A stretch of 55,862 nt of DNA from DATEVL01 sp035471625 (GTDB taxonomy: Bacteria; Chloroflexota; Anaerolineae; Anaerolineales; E44-bin32). Each line of letters opens with the position of its first letter. The first letter of the stretch is position 1. The stretch covers positions 1 through 55,862 of the forward strand of contig DATIPT010000176.1 in NCBI GenBank assembly GCA_035471625.1. Reading direction: 5' to 3'. Made by a program: the position numbers and the translations under genes. A model generated the notes under the pieces. That model did no database searches. It had not been told where the DNA came from and was given only the letters and a program-made list of their open reading frames with translations. Positions 40,240 to 49,578 of the stretch are shown piece by piece.

Positions 40240-40844
40240 TCGGCATATTCGGAGGCACCTTCGATCCGCCCCATCTGGGGCATCTGATCCTGGCTTCCTT
40301 CGCGCTCGACGGGCTCGACTTGGGAGAAGTCCGCTGGGTCGTGACGCCGCGCTCTCCGCTCAAACCCGCTGCCGCCATAAGCCCGCCGGAAGTGAGGGCA
40401 CGAATGGTCCTGACGGCGATCGAGGCGGAGCCGCGTTTTCGCCTTTCTCGGGTGGATCTCGACCGCCCGGGCCCCCACTTTGCCGCCGACACCCTCGAGA
40501 AATTGGCCGAAGCCGAGCCTGGCACGGCTTTCGTCTACTTGTTGGGCAGCGACTCCCTAGAGGACCTTCCGCGGTGGAAGGATCCATCTCGCCTGCTCGA
40601 TCGTTGCGCTGCGCTGGGGGTCATGCGGCGGCCAGGGGCCGAACCCGACCTTGGCCGACTGGAACGCCTGGTCCCCGGGTTGTCCACGAAAGTGCGTTTC
40701 TTCCTTGCCCCGCTTGTCGCCATTTCGGGTCACGAGATCCGGGCCCGGGCGGCCGCCGGAGGTGGCATTCGCTATCTGGTGCCGGACTCGGTCCTGGAGA
40801 TCATCCGCGCGGAGTCGCTGTACGCAGGGAGTCCAGCCGAGTAA
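40227..40844 (+). CDS. nadD: Nicotinate-nucleotide adenylyltransferase
   Basis: 205 residues from ATG 40227; GGGGAG at 40210-40215 is 11 bases upstream, and ATG 40236 (MIGIFGG) is a possible second start. It makes deamido-NAD from nicotinate mononucleotide and ATP. The nucleotidyltransferase motif is GIFGGTFDPPHLGHL and the C-terminal motif SGHEIR stands in for the usual ISSTxIR. obg-nadD is a frequent pair, and rsfS, which often follows, is absent here. Confidence 0.93.
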   Translation: MAGMIGIFGGTFDPPHLGHLILASFALDGLDLGEVRWVVTPRSPLKPAAAISPPEVRARMVLTAIEAEPRFRLSRVDLDRPGPHFAADTLEKLAEAEPGTAFVYLLGSDSLEDLPRWKDPSRLLDRCAALGVMRRPGAEPDLGRLERLVPGLSTKVRFFLAPLVAISGHEIRARAAAGGGIRYLVPDSVLEIIRAESLYAGSPAE

Positions 40845-40854
40845 AGGCGGATTC

Positions 40855-41055
40855 CTAGGACTCCGACGAGCCAGAGGTGGGCCGCGGCGCCGATCGCTCC
40901 AGCTGTTTGATGGGGATCTTGTTTACCGTCCGACAGCGCGTGCACCGGACGTCGTAGTGCTTGTCGCCCTTGGCCTTCATATTCTCCAGGGCGAACTCGA
41001 CTTGCTCGCGGCTCAACGAGAAGCTCCAGCCGCATCGATAGCATCGCAGCTGCAT
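40855..41055 (-). CDS. Small zinc-ribbon protein
   Basis: 66 residues from ATG 41055, with an excellent GGAGGTGACC immediately upstream. Two CxxC pairs (CYRC, residues 5-8; CTRC, about 38-41) separated by an acidic helix (SLSREQVEFALENMKAKGD) form a zinc ribbon. The tail is Ser/Pro-rich. Such small proteins may bind nucleic acid or act as adaptors; function is unknown. It converges with nadD and is divergent from sodA. A TACAAT at 41104-41099 could be its -10. Confidence 0.8.
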   Translation of the reverse strand: MQLRCYRCGWSFSLSREQVEFALENMKAKGDKHYDVRCTRCRTVNKIPIKQLERSAPRPTSGSSES

Positions 41056-41169
41056 GGTCACCTCCATCCGGATCCGCGTTGAGCGGAGCCCCGCTCCTAT
41101 TGTACGATGGGTTGCCCCGACGGAGACCCCGGCGCCAGGGTTTGGGACGTGTGGCTGAAGGCTTCCTGC

Positions 41170-41199
41170 TTGACAAGTCCCGCACCCGCAGACTAGAAT
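41170..41199 (+). promoter_or_regulatory. Sigma-70 promoter of sodA
   Basis: TTGACA (41170-41175) and TAGAAT (41194-41199), spacer 18, the best -35 in the window. It lies 53 bases before the sodA ATG. Confidence 0.75.
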
Positions 41200-41252
41200 C
41201 ACCCCCGTTCGTCCTCTCATCTTGCAGCCCGCGAATCGGAGGTATGGAGCCC

Positions 41253-41867
41253 ATGTCATTCGAATTGCCTTCCTTGCCGTATCCCCATGATGCCCTGGAA
41301 CCCCACATCGATGCTCGGACGATGGAGATCCATCACGGCAAACATCACGCCGCGTACGTGAACAACCTCAATGCCGCCCTCGAGCCCCATCCGGATCTGA
41401 TGAAGAAGAGCATCGAAGATCTGGTCAGCGGGCTGGGTTCGCTTCCCGAAGCGGTACGGACCGCGGTCCGCAACAATGGGGGCGGTCACGCCAACCACTC
41501 CCTGTTCTGGGCCGTCATGGGTCCGGGGCAGGGCGGTGAGCCCAAGGGCGATGTCGCCAAGGCGATCGGGAAGGGCTTTTCTTCGTTCGCCGCAATGCAG
41601 GAAGCCCTGACCAAGGCCGGGATGGGCCGCTTCGGTAGCGGCTGGGCCTGGCTGGTCGTCGACGGCGCAGGCGGCCTCAGCATCGTAAGCACCGCCAACC
41701 AGGACAGTCCGCTGACCGACGGCATGACGCCGATCCTTGGCGTCGACGTCTGGGAGCATGCATACTACTTGAAGTACCAGAACCGCCGAGCCGACTACCT
41801 GGCGGCGTGGTGGAACGTCGTGAACTGGGGCGAGGTCGACCGCCGCTACCAGGCGGCTCGCGGGTAG
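41253..41867 (+). CDS. sodA: Superoxide dismutase, Mn type
   Basis: 204 residues from ATG 41253, nine bases after GGAGGT (41238-41243); the ATG at 41244 touches that site and is less likely. It converts superoxide to peroxide and oxygen. The metal ligands are H27, H82, D165 and H169. NNGGGHANHSLFW and ANQDSPL (active-site Gln in the C-terminal half) are the manganese-type pattern. No signal peptide. A ferredoxin follows 42 bases later. Confidence 0.95.
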   Translation: MSFELPSLPYPHDALEPHIDARTMEIHHGKHHAAYVNNLNAALEPHPDLMKKSIEDLVSGLGSLPEAVRTAVRNNGGGHANHSLFWAVMGPGQGGEPKGDVAKAIGKGFSSFAAMQEALTKAGMGRFGSGWAWLVVDGAGGLSIVSTANQDSPLTDGMTPILGVDVWEHAYYLKYQNRRADYLAAWWNVVNWGEVDRRYQAARG

Positions 41868-41909
41868 CGCCCCGTCGGGCAAGCCCATCTCCTCCTGGAG
41901 GAACCAAGC

Positions 41910-42323
41910 ATGACCCACATCATCACGAGCCTTTGCCTTCGCGACTCCGGATGCGTCGATGTGTGCCCGGTGGAGTGCATTGTCCCCGGGAAGCCGGTTG
42001 ACCAATGGCCATGGTTCTACATCGACCCGGACACCTGTATCGACTGCGGCGCGTGCATCCCGGAGTGTCCGTTCGAAGCGATCTTCACCGAGGATGAAGT
42101 GCCGTCGGCGTACAGCGCCAAGGGTGGAGAGCGGATCAGCATGCCGGCCGGCGTGGCCGGCTTCGATGAGGTCTACGACGGCCAGAATCACCACGGCGAG
42201 CCGGTGCACCTCGAGCACACGAAGACCCTGGCGGCCGGCGAGGTCGTCGACTTGACGCCCGACACCGCCAAGAACTACGACTACTTCAAGACGGGTCCGG
42301 GCTACAAGGCCCTGGAGTCGTAG
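41910..42323 (+). CDS. Ferredoxin with two iron-sulfur sites and C-terminal extension
   Basis: 137 residues. Eight cysteines: C9, C15, C19, C23 in CLRDSGCVDVCPVECI and C43, C46, C49, C53 in CIDCGACIPECP. The second set is a normal [4Fe-4S] binding pattern; the C-x5-C-x3-C spacing of the first suits a [3Fe-4S] or modified site, as in 7Fe ferredoxins. A 75-residue C-terminal part of unknown role follows. It carries electrons in the cytoplasm; partners are not encoded nearby. GGAGGAACC lies before ATG. Confidence 0.9.
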   Translation: MTHIITSLCLRDSGCVDVCPVECIVPGKPVDQWPWFYIDPDTCIDCGACIPECPFEAIFTEDEVPSAYSAKGGERISMPAGVAGFDEVYDGQNHHGEPVHLEHTKTLAAGEVVDLTPDTAKNYDYFKTGPGYKALES

Positions 42324-42348
42324 TCTCGCACGACACAAGCGTCACGCG

Positions 42349-42377
42349 GAGAGGGAGCCAGGCCGGCTCCCTCTCTT
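42349..42377 (+). terminator. Terminator after the ferredoxin gene
   Basis: GAGAGGGAGCC (42349-42359) and GGCTCCCTCTC (42365-42375), loop five, followed by TT. It lies 25 bases after the stop, and argues against a TTG start at 42376 for the next gene. Confidence 0.75.
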
Positions 42378-42426
42378 GCATCCTGGACCAATGTCGAGAG
42401 CCGAGCGTAGCGGGGAGGGGAGGGCG

Positions 42427-43881
<1,455 letters not shown>

Positions 43882-43965
43882 CACAAGCGCTGCGGGCGCC
43901 TGATGGCGGAGGCGGTTCGCGGCGCCGATCGAGTCGGTCGAGCGCCGGAGGGAGACCGCGAGCGG

Positions 43966-44748
43966 CTACGCGCTGGGGGGGATCTTGAAGATGAGGCCGA
44001 CGAGGTAGCCGACAAGGGCGCTCAGGGTCCCGATGATGGCCATCTCCGTACCGCTGCGCCAAGGTTTCCCCACGGTGCGCCGGGCCTTGTAGGCGCCGAC
44101 GGCGAACAAGGACACCGCCGCGACGATCACGGAGGCAACCATCGCCGGAGGGACTGGCAGGACAGCGAACGGGGCCAGGGGAATCAACGAGCCGATGATC
44201 GCCGCCACGCCGACGATCGCCGCCGACCGGGCGGCGCTCCTGTAGTCGACCGGAGTCAGCTGCAGCTCCTCGGCCATCATGACGCCGACCCAGACGTCTT
44301 CATTTGCGGTGATGGTGCGCACAACCTGATCGAGCATCTCGCCCGAGAAGCCCTTTCCGGCGTAGATCCGACGGATCTCATCCTGCTCGACGGCGGGAAC
44401 CAGGCGCAGGTGGCGATACTCCCGCGCCCGTTCGCTCTCGTAGTAGTCCTGATCGGCGCGGCGAGAGGTGTAGGCGACTGCCGCCATCGAGACGGACTCG
44501 GCGAATGTTGCCGCCATCCCCCCTGCCAGGATGATCCGGGGATCAAAGGTCGCCGCAGCCAGTCCGAGGGCAACTCCGAGCACATTTACCAGGCCATCCT
44601 GCCCACCGAGGATCACGTCGGAGAGAGCCGAGGCCTGGCGATGCGGATCGGCATGATCGTGGAGGTCCAACTCGTGCCGGTCTGGAGAGGGATGCAGGCC
44701 GTCGGCAGCTTGATCGCTTCGGGGATCTGGAGGGTCAGTTCGGTCCAT
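43966..44748 (-). CDS. VIT1/CCC1 family iron/manganese transporter
   Basis: 260 residues from ATG 44748, with GGAG six bases upstream. The N-terminus is His/Asp-rich (HELDLHDHADPHR, about 24-36), then SDVILGGQDGLVNVLGVALGLA opens the first membrane helix, a typical VIT signature. About five helices in total, with an acidic cytosolic region (YYESERAREYRHLRLVPAVE) that binds metal in the plant protein. It would export or store iron or manganese; a link to nearby sodA is possible but not shown. Confidence 0.88.
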   Translation of the reverse strand: MDRTDPPDPRSDQAADGLHPSPDRHELDLHDHADPHRQASALSDVILGGQDGLVNVLGVALGLAAATFDPRIILAGGMAATFAESVSMAAVAYTSRRADQDYYESERAREYRHLRLVPAVEQDEIRRIYAGKGFSGEMLDQVVRTITANEDVWVGVMMAEELQLTPVDYRSAARSAAIVGVAAIIGSLIPLAPFAVLPVPPAMVASVIVAAVSLFAVGAYKARRTVGKPWRSGTEMAIIGTLSALVGYLVGLIFKIPPSA

Positions 44749-44837
44749 GGTTCGCTCCAAGGTCTTCGGTAGGGGAGATGTCGACGAGGTGACGGATTCT
44801 CGAGATCAGGGCAGGCTGGCCTGCGGGGGCCGTCGGG

Positions 44838-45680
44838 CTACCCATCGGAACCTCGAGAGCCTTCTTCTTGCGGCGCGGCCAGGGTCCGCAGGCGGGTCCC
44901 CAGCATCTTGAGCTCCCTGCGATCCCGGTCGGAAAGCGAAGCCAGCGGATCCGGCGCCCCGCTGCTGACCAGGCGCTGGGTCAGCAATTCCATCCAGACG
45001 AACTGAGCGGCGATGTGCACCATGTGGGAGTTCGTCGTCAGAGTTGCCGTCCCTTCGGATCGCAGGTCGGCTATCAAGACCTCTTCCGCGTCTCGGACGA
45101 TCAGCAGGAGCCGGTCGAGCTGCTGCAGCTCGCTTTCCACCGGCGGATGACGAACCGAGAAACCGCAGGGGGCATCGGACTGACCGGCCACAACCGTTCC
45201 GAGCCTCACGTTCCTCTGACAGGCGCGGCGCAGGGCCAAACCGAAGCGGCTGAGTTCGTCATCCCCAATGACGCTCAGCAGCTCGCTTGAGGCGGTGTCG
45301 ATGATCTGGGACGCGAGGCTGTCGATGAGATCTAGGCCGCGACCGGTCCACAAACGGTCGTCGTCTGGCTTCTGGTAGCGGAAGACCAGGTCCTGGCGCA
45401 GGGTCGAGAGGCGACCCTCCTGCTCACGGGCCAGGCGGTCGAGGAAGGCCTCGGGTGGAACCGGCCGATAGCGCGTCGCCCTCCGGTCACCGGAGCGCAG
45501 CACGGCGCCGCGGGCCTCGAGGCGCCCCAGGGCCTCGTAGACCATGGAGCGCGGGACCCCGGCGCGCACGCCAATCTGATAGCCCGTTGCGGGGTTGTGA
45601 GCAAGAAGCGCCAGGTAGACCCGGGCTTCGTACTCGGCGAATCCCAACTTCTGGAGGGCCAGGAGCGAGTCGTTGGCCAT
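44838..45680 (-). CDS. TrmB-family transcriptional regulator
   Basis: 280 residues from ATG 45680. N-terminal winged helix (LLALQKLGFAEYEARVYLALL through RSMVYEALGRLEARG) and a C-terminal ligand-binding region without an obvious sugar-binding motif. TrmB proteins respond to sugars in archaea and to other signals in bacteria. The start lies inside a perfect palindrome (45679-45704). An upstream in-frame TTG would overlap the -35 box. The target gene is not adjacent except itself; the JAMM gene is divergent. Confidence 0.88.
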   Translation of the reverse strand: MANDSLLALQKLGFAEYEARVYLALLAHNPATGYQIGVRAGVPRSMVYEALGRLEARGAVLRSGDRRATRYRPVPPEAFLDRLAREQEGRLSTLRQDLVFRYQKPDDDRLWTGRGLDLIDSLASQIIDTASSELLSVIGDDELSRFGLALRRACQRNVRLGTVVAGQSDAPCGFSVRHPPVESELQQLDRLLLIVRDAEEVLIADLRSEGTATLTTNSHMVHIAAQFVWMELLTQRLVSSGAPDPLASLSDRDRRELKMLGTRLRTLAAPQEEGSRGSDG

Positions 45681-45704
45681 AGTCGTTGCTGGGGCAACGA
45701 CTAT
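45679..45704 (-). promoter_or_regulatory. TrmB operator over its own start codon
   Basis: ATAGTCGTTGC (45679-45689), TGGG, GCAACGACTAT (45694-45704): perfect 11-base arms. The left arm covers the trmB ATG. Upstream, TTGACA (45734-45729) and GACAAT (45712-45707) with a 16-base spacer form the promoter. Expected binding would block transcription start, giving self-repression. Confidence 0.65.
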
Positions 45705-45775
45705 AGATTGTCCTCGAGAGCCGATGCCTGTCAAGGCCGCTGGCGGGCGATCCCCTGCGCTGCAGATGGCTCGAG

Positions 45776-45781
45776 TAGAAT
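45776..45781 (+). promoter_or_regulatory. -10 hexamer just upstream of the JAMM gene
   Basis: TAGAAT at 45776-45781 is followed after nine bases by the GTG start at 45791, too close for a Shine-Dalgarno leader. Confidence 0.5.
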
Positions 45782-45790
45782 CCTCGACCT

Positions 45791-46204
45791 GTGGGGGCCG
45801 GAGACATTCGCCTGCGGAGGACGGACTGGGAGGTCTTGGCGTCCCATCTCACCGCGTGCTGGCCCGAGGAGGGGTGCGGACTGCTGGCGGGAACGGGGGA
45901 GCAGGTCCGGAAAGTCCTCCCAGTCGAGAATGAGCTTCACAGCCGAACCCGGTACCGGATGGAACCGCGGGCCCTGGTAGCTGCCCTCCACCGGATCGAG
46001 GCGGAGGGCATGGAGATGCTCGCCGCCTTTCACTCGCATCCCGCGGGCCCAGATGGGGTTTCAGCTACCGATCAAGACGAATGGGCTTACCCGGGGGCGG
46101 CCCTGGTGGTGTGTACACGAGCCGCGGCGGGATGGAGCGGCCGAGCCTACCGGATCGAACACGGCAATCTGCGAGAGGTCCTGTTCGTCTTGGAGGATCA
46201 GTGA
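45791..46204 (+). CDS. JAMM/MPN+ metalloprotease (M67 family)
   Basis: 137 residues from GTG 45791. The JAMM motif is complete: E27 (EEGCGLL), then H81-x-H83 in FHSHPAGPDGVSATDQDEW, with S91 and D94. Bacterial members remove C-terminal residues from sulfur carrier proteins or cleave ubiquitin-like tags. No sulfur carrier gene is adjacent, so the target is unknown. Divergent from trmB; likely leaderless. Confidence 0.9.
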   Translation: MGAGDIRLRRTDWEVLASHLTACWPEEGCGLLAGTGEQVRKVLPVENELHSRTRYRMEPRALVAALHRIEAEGMEMLAAFHSHPAGPDGVSATDQDEWAYPGAALVVCTRAAAGWSGRAYRIEHGNLREVLFVLEDQ

Positions 46205-46246
46205 TACCCCGGCTCGTCCACGGCCGGGCATGAGGTGTGAGCGGTG

Positions 46247-46927
46247 ATGGGGACCTTGGCGGGGGTGATTTCGATCGGCCTGGCGTACGTCATCGGCTCG
46301 GTCCCGATCGGGCTGTTGGTCGTTCGATTGGCTTCGGGCAAGAACGTGCTAAACGAGCACAGCGGTCGGACCGGCGGAACGAACGTAATGCGGACCGCCG
46401 GATTCTGGGCCGGCCTGGCGACGGCGATTGGCGATCTTCTCAAGGGCTTCGCGGCTGTGTGGCTCGTCAGGTTGCTCGTGCCCGGCTTCCCTTGGACGCA
46501 TGCACTGGCCGGGGTCGCCGCCGTGCTCGGCCACAATCACAGCGTCTTCCTGATGGAGCGGACGCCGGCCGGGTTGCGATTGCGCGGGGGCGCCGGCGGT
46601 GCGACGGCGGTGGGTGTAGGCATCGGCCTGTGGCCCCCGATCGCGTGGGTCATCCCGCTGGTGCCGATCCTCATGTTCGGCGTCGGATACGCCTCGGTCA
46701 CTACGCTCACGGTGGGGGGGCTGATGACGGTCGGTCTTGCCCTGGCGGCTCGATCCGGCCAGATCCCGTGGCCGTATGCCGTCTACGGTCTCGGGGCCGT
46801 CGGCCTGATGCTTCTGGCCCTTCGGCCAAATCTGGACCGCCTTCGCCGAGGCGAGGAACGCCGCGTCCGCTGGCCCTTCTCCAAGCGCGAAGCACCCAAG
46901 CCTGGAACCGACCCCGGTACGGCCTAG
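46247..46927 (+). CDS. plsY: PlsY-like glycerol-3-phosphate acyltransferase
   Basis: 226 residues from ATG 46247 (a GTG one codon earlier is possible). About six membrane helices. Motif 1, GSVPIGLLVVRL, is good. Motif 2 reads SGRTGGTNVMR (usual GSGNxGATN) and motif 3 GHNHSVFL with RGGAGGATAVG (usual GGKG), so it differs at catalytic positions. PlsY adds acyl groups from acyl-phosphate to glycerol 3-phosphate. It may be a diverged paralogue. GAGGTG lies at 46232-46237. Confidence 0.82.
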   Translation: MGTLAGVISIGLAYVIGSVPIGLLVVRLASGKNVLNEHSGRTGGTNVMRTAGFWAGLATAIGDLLKGFAAVWLVRLLVPGFPWTHALAGVAAVLGHNHSVFLMERTPAGLRLRGGAGGATAVGVGIGLWPPIAWVIPLVPILMFGVGYASVTTLTVGGLMTVGLALAARSGQIPWPYAVYGLGAVGLMLLALRPNLDRLRRGEERRVRWPFSKREAPKPGTDPGTA

Positions 46928-46970
46928 TCGCCGCGTCGGCTGCGGCGGTCGGCAGGTCCTCATCCGAATC

Positions 46971-47783
46971 TCAACGGAGCAGGATGATCCCGGCCAGACC
47001 TGCGGCGGCGACCAGCGCGTACTCCCCGGCGCGGCGGGTCGTCAGTTGCCCACGTCGATGGGCGACAGCGGCCTGAAAGGCCAGATAGGCAAGGAGCCCG
47101 AGGAGAAGAGCCGGCTGCGCCGGCGCCAGGGGCCAGTAGTGCAGGCCCCATCCAACCTCGGTGACCGCGGCGGCAATGGCCAATGAGAGGAGCAAAGGCT
47201 CGGCCGCCGGAAGGTGCAATCGGAGGAGCCGCCAGCTCACGGCGAACGTTGTCAGGAACGTGATCGGCACACTGAAGACGGCCCGGACCCCCAGGGCAAA
47301 CAGCGCGAAGTAGACCCCAGTCAGGAGGACCAGGGTTAGGACGGTGAGGCCGGCGCTTGCTGCCGCCCGCCGAGGGTCCGTTGGATCCAGGACGACGAAC
47401 TCGGCCAGCAAGATCGCCATTAAAGCCCCGCCAGCGGCCGCCAGTCCGAGCCACAGCGCGGGTCCGGGCTCGACCCGTGTGAGGATGGTGCCGGCGGCGA
47501 GGGTGCCCAAACCGGGGACGATAACCGACTCCAGGCGCGACCAGCCGCTCGGCGGGCGGGGATGGCTTCGGGTCAGCCAGTCCGCGCCGGTCACGGTCAG
47601 CGCGGCGGCGAGCATGATCAAGACAAAGGCACTGTTGAACTCGAGACGAATGAGGAGGCCGGCGGCGGAGAACTCGATCGGGAGGGTAGGCAAAGCGACG
47701 ACGCGGACCAGGCCGATTGCCAGCAAGACGAGAGCGCCGAGCGAGCTTAGCTGATCGGGATGCGGGCGCGGCAAAGTGGGCAT
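46971..47783 (-). CDS. Polytopic membrane protein of unknown function
   Basis: 270 residues from ATG 47783. About eight hydrophobic segments fill almost the whole protein, beginning near LSSLGALVLLAIGLVRVVAL and ending AGEYALVAAAGLAGIILLR. No charged catalytic motif or signature is visible. The start has TAGAAT (47796-47791) only seven bases upstream, so the mRNA is probably leaderless. It converges with plsY. I cannot assign a family. Confidence 0.75.
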   Translation of the reverse strand: MPTLPRPHPDQLSSLGALVLLAIGLVRVVALPTLPIEFSAAGLLIRLEFNSAFVLIMLAAALTVTGADWLTRSHPRPPSGWSRLESVIVPGLGTLAAGTILTRVEPGPALWLGLAAAGGALMAILLAEFVVLDPTDPRRAAASAGLTVLTLVLLTGVYFALFALGVRAVFSVPITFLTTFAVSWRLLRLHLPAAEPLLLSLAIAAAVTEVGWGLHYWPLAPAQPALLLGLLAYLAFQAAVAHRRGQLTTRRAGEYALVAAAGLAGIILLR

Positions 47784-47790
47784 CAGGCGC

Positions 47791-47796
47791 ATTCTA
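47791..47796 (-). promoter_or_regulatory. -10 hexamer of a leaderless gene
   Basis: TAGAAT on the minus strand (47796-47791), then GCGCCTG and ATG at 47783. The seven-base gap places transcription start at the start codon. Confidence 0.55.
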
Positions 47797-47957
47797 GCAT
47801 GCAGGGTCAGACGTCCTGGCCTTTCATGGAACGGTTCCGCCCTGGGTTCGCGCATCGGAGCGGGGAGCCGGGAGTGTGTTCCGGTCATCAGTTGACGGCC
47901 GACGCGAGCGACGGATGGCTTCGGAGAGGGGTTACACTAGGCCTCGTGAGGTGATCC

Positions 47958-48746
47958 ATGGTCCTGATCCTCGGGATCCTTGCCCTCGCCGCCGGTGCGG
48001 GGATCAACATCTTGGCGGATGACCTACCTGCCAGGCGCCGGCTGAGCGGCCCCCATTGCCGATACTGCGGCGCGCCGCGCCCGCCGTTGGGATGGTCCGC
48101 CATCGTTTCCTTCTTCGCTCGAGCCGATCGGTGTGCCTACTGTGCCTCCCGGCGGGGGTTTCGCCCCCTCATCGTGGAATTGGCCTCCGTCGGGCTTGCC
48201 CTTTGGCTGTTTGTGCGCAATCCCGATCCGAACGTCTTCATCCCCGCCCTCCTCGTCGGGCTGATCTTCCTACTGATCGCGGTCGTCGACATCGAGCATC
48301 GTCTGATCCTGCGTGTGGTCGTTGCCCCAGCGGCGGTGTTGTTCCTGGTGCTGGGCTCGATCCAGCCGGCTCGCGGCCCCCTGAAGACGGTTCTCGGGGG
48401 GATCGCCGGGTTCGTGATCCTGTGGCTGATGTACCTGCTTGGCATTCTTATCGCGCGCTGGATCGCCCGGCGAAGAGGCCAGGCGCTGGAGGAAGTGGCG
48501 TTCGGCTTCGGGGATGTGATGCTTGGCGGCCTACTTGGGCTTGTCGTCGGCTGGCCGGGGATCCTCATTGCGATCGTGCTGGGCGTTCTTGCGGCCGGGA
48601 TCTTCAGCATCGGCTACATCGGCGTAATGCTGCTGCGGCGGCGCTACACGCCCTACATGCCGATCCCCTATGGGCCCTTTCTTCTGATCGGCGCCAGCGT
48701 AGTCTACTTCGGCGGGCGGACCGCGCTGGAGCGCTTGATGGGGTGA
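47958..48746 (+). CDS. Prepilin peptidase (A24 aspartic protease)
   Basis: 262 residues with about eight membrane helices. The N-terminal cytosolic part has two CxxC pairs (CRYCGAPRPP and CAYCASRRG). Catalytic aspartates are in VDIEHRLI and in the GxGD motif GFGDVML. It cleaves and methylates type IV prepilin-like leaders. Two TadE-like proteins and a vWA protein follow; they need no such cleavage in known systems, so its substrate may be elsewhere. GAGGTGATCC precedes the ATG, and TACACT (47933-47938) could be a -10. Confidence 0.92.
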   Translation: MVLILGILALAAGAGINILADDLPARRRLSGPHCRYCGAPRPPLGWSAIVSFFARADRCAYCASRRGFRPLIVELASVGLALWLFVRNPDPNVFIPALLVGLIFLLIAVVDIEHRLILRVVVAPAAVLFLVLGSIQPARGPLKTVLGGIAGFVILWLMYLLGILIARWIARRRGQALEEVAFGFGDVMLGGLLGLVVGWPGILIAIVLGVLAAGIFSIGYIGVMLLRRRYTPYMPIPYGPFLLIGASVVYFGGRTALERLMG

Positions 48747-48911
48747 TGGGCCGCCCGGGCCCTGTCGGCAGGCCGTCGGCTGGCGCCTGGATCGCGCAAG
48801 GAAGGACGATTCCTCCCCGGAGTATTCAGATTGTGTTACAAGAGCATCTAAGGCCGGAGACAGGCGCGCCCCATCACCCTTCGGTACTACCAATCCGGCC
48901 TGGGGGGCTCC

Positions 48912-48917
48912 TATAAT
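48912..48917 (+). promoter_or_regulatory. -10 hexamer upstream of tadE
   Basis: TATAAT at 48912-48917 overlaps a possible ATG at 48916, which argues that the real start is downstream (ATG 48943). An odd TTGT-gtt-ACAA (48831-48841) lies 70 bases upstream. Confidence 0.45.
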
Positions 48918-48942
48918 GAAGGCACATCGGCGGTCTAGCGGC

Positions 48943-49578
48943 ATGCGAAAGCGTATGTTCTCCTGGATGCAGCGGAAGCTCGGCTCAGGTCGTGGACAGA
49001 GCCTGGTCGAATTCACGATTCTCTTGCCGATCCTCCTGATCATGATTTCCGGCTTGATCGAATTCGGGTTCATGCTCAACTACTACCTCGACCTGATCGA
49101 TGCCGCCCGAGAGGCGGCGCGCTGGGCGGCCGGTGACGACCCGGTGCGCGACGACAACACGGGCGTGTGGGTCGATCCGAACACGAACTTCTACCTGCGA
49201 ACCCAGCAAGTCGCCCTGGATTCGATCGACATCGGGTCCGGGGGGCAGATCAGCCTCGATCCGGCAACGGACGATGTGGTGATCTCGGCCTTCTCCGTTC
49301 GAACCCCAGGGATCGTCTCGGCCCGCTTCCCGGGCGCGTCCGGGGAGAATGGGCTGGCGCTCTACAACCGGCACACGTCAGACTTCACCTCGGCCGAGGT
49401 CCAGGCCCTGCTGGATCCGGCTGCCCCCAGCACCGGGGTGGTCTTGGTGGAAATCTGGTACGACTACGACATGATCCTGGGTTTGCCCTGGATCACGGCC
49501 TTTGTCCCGAACCCGGTCACACTCTACGCCTACAGTATGATGCCGAATGCCAGTGTCGAACCCACACCCACTCCCTGA
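48943..49578 (+). CDS. TadE-like pseudopilin
   Basis: 211 residues from ATG 48943; ATG 48916 overlaps a -10 hexamer and is less likely. After a basic N-terminus the TadE motif QSLVEFTILLPILLIMISGL and EFGFMLNYYLDLIDAAREAARWAA form the single membrane segment. The rest is an exported domain ending PNASVEPTPTP. TadE/F are pseudopilins of Tad pili. It overlaps the next gene by 32 bases. No Tad ATPase is in the window. Confidence 0.82.
   Translation: MRKRMFSWMQRKLGSGRGQSLVEFTILLPILLIMISGLIEFGFMLNYYLDLIDAAREAARWAAGDDPVRDDNTGVWVDPNTNFYLRTQQVALDSIDIGSGGQISLDPATDDVVISAFSVRTPGIVSARFPGASGENGLALYNRHTSDFTSAEVQALLDPAAPSTGVVLVEIWYDYDMILGLPWITAFVPNPVTLYAYSMMPNASVEPTPTP

Noticed and set aside
42376..42426. 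TTG 42376 as the start of the aspartase/fumarase gene
   Set aside because: It lies in the tail of the preceding terminator; GTG 42427 has a strong ribosome site and gives the family N-terminus.
48831..48841. TTGT-gtt-ACAA as a Rex site before tadE
   Set aside because: Only an 11-base dyad with a three-base centre; Rex sites need about 18 bases with a four-base centre.
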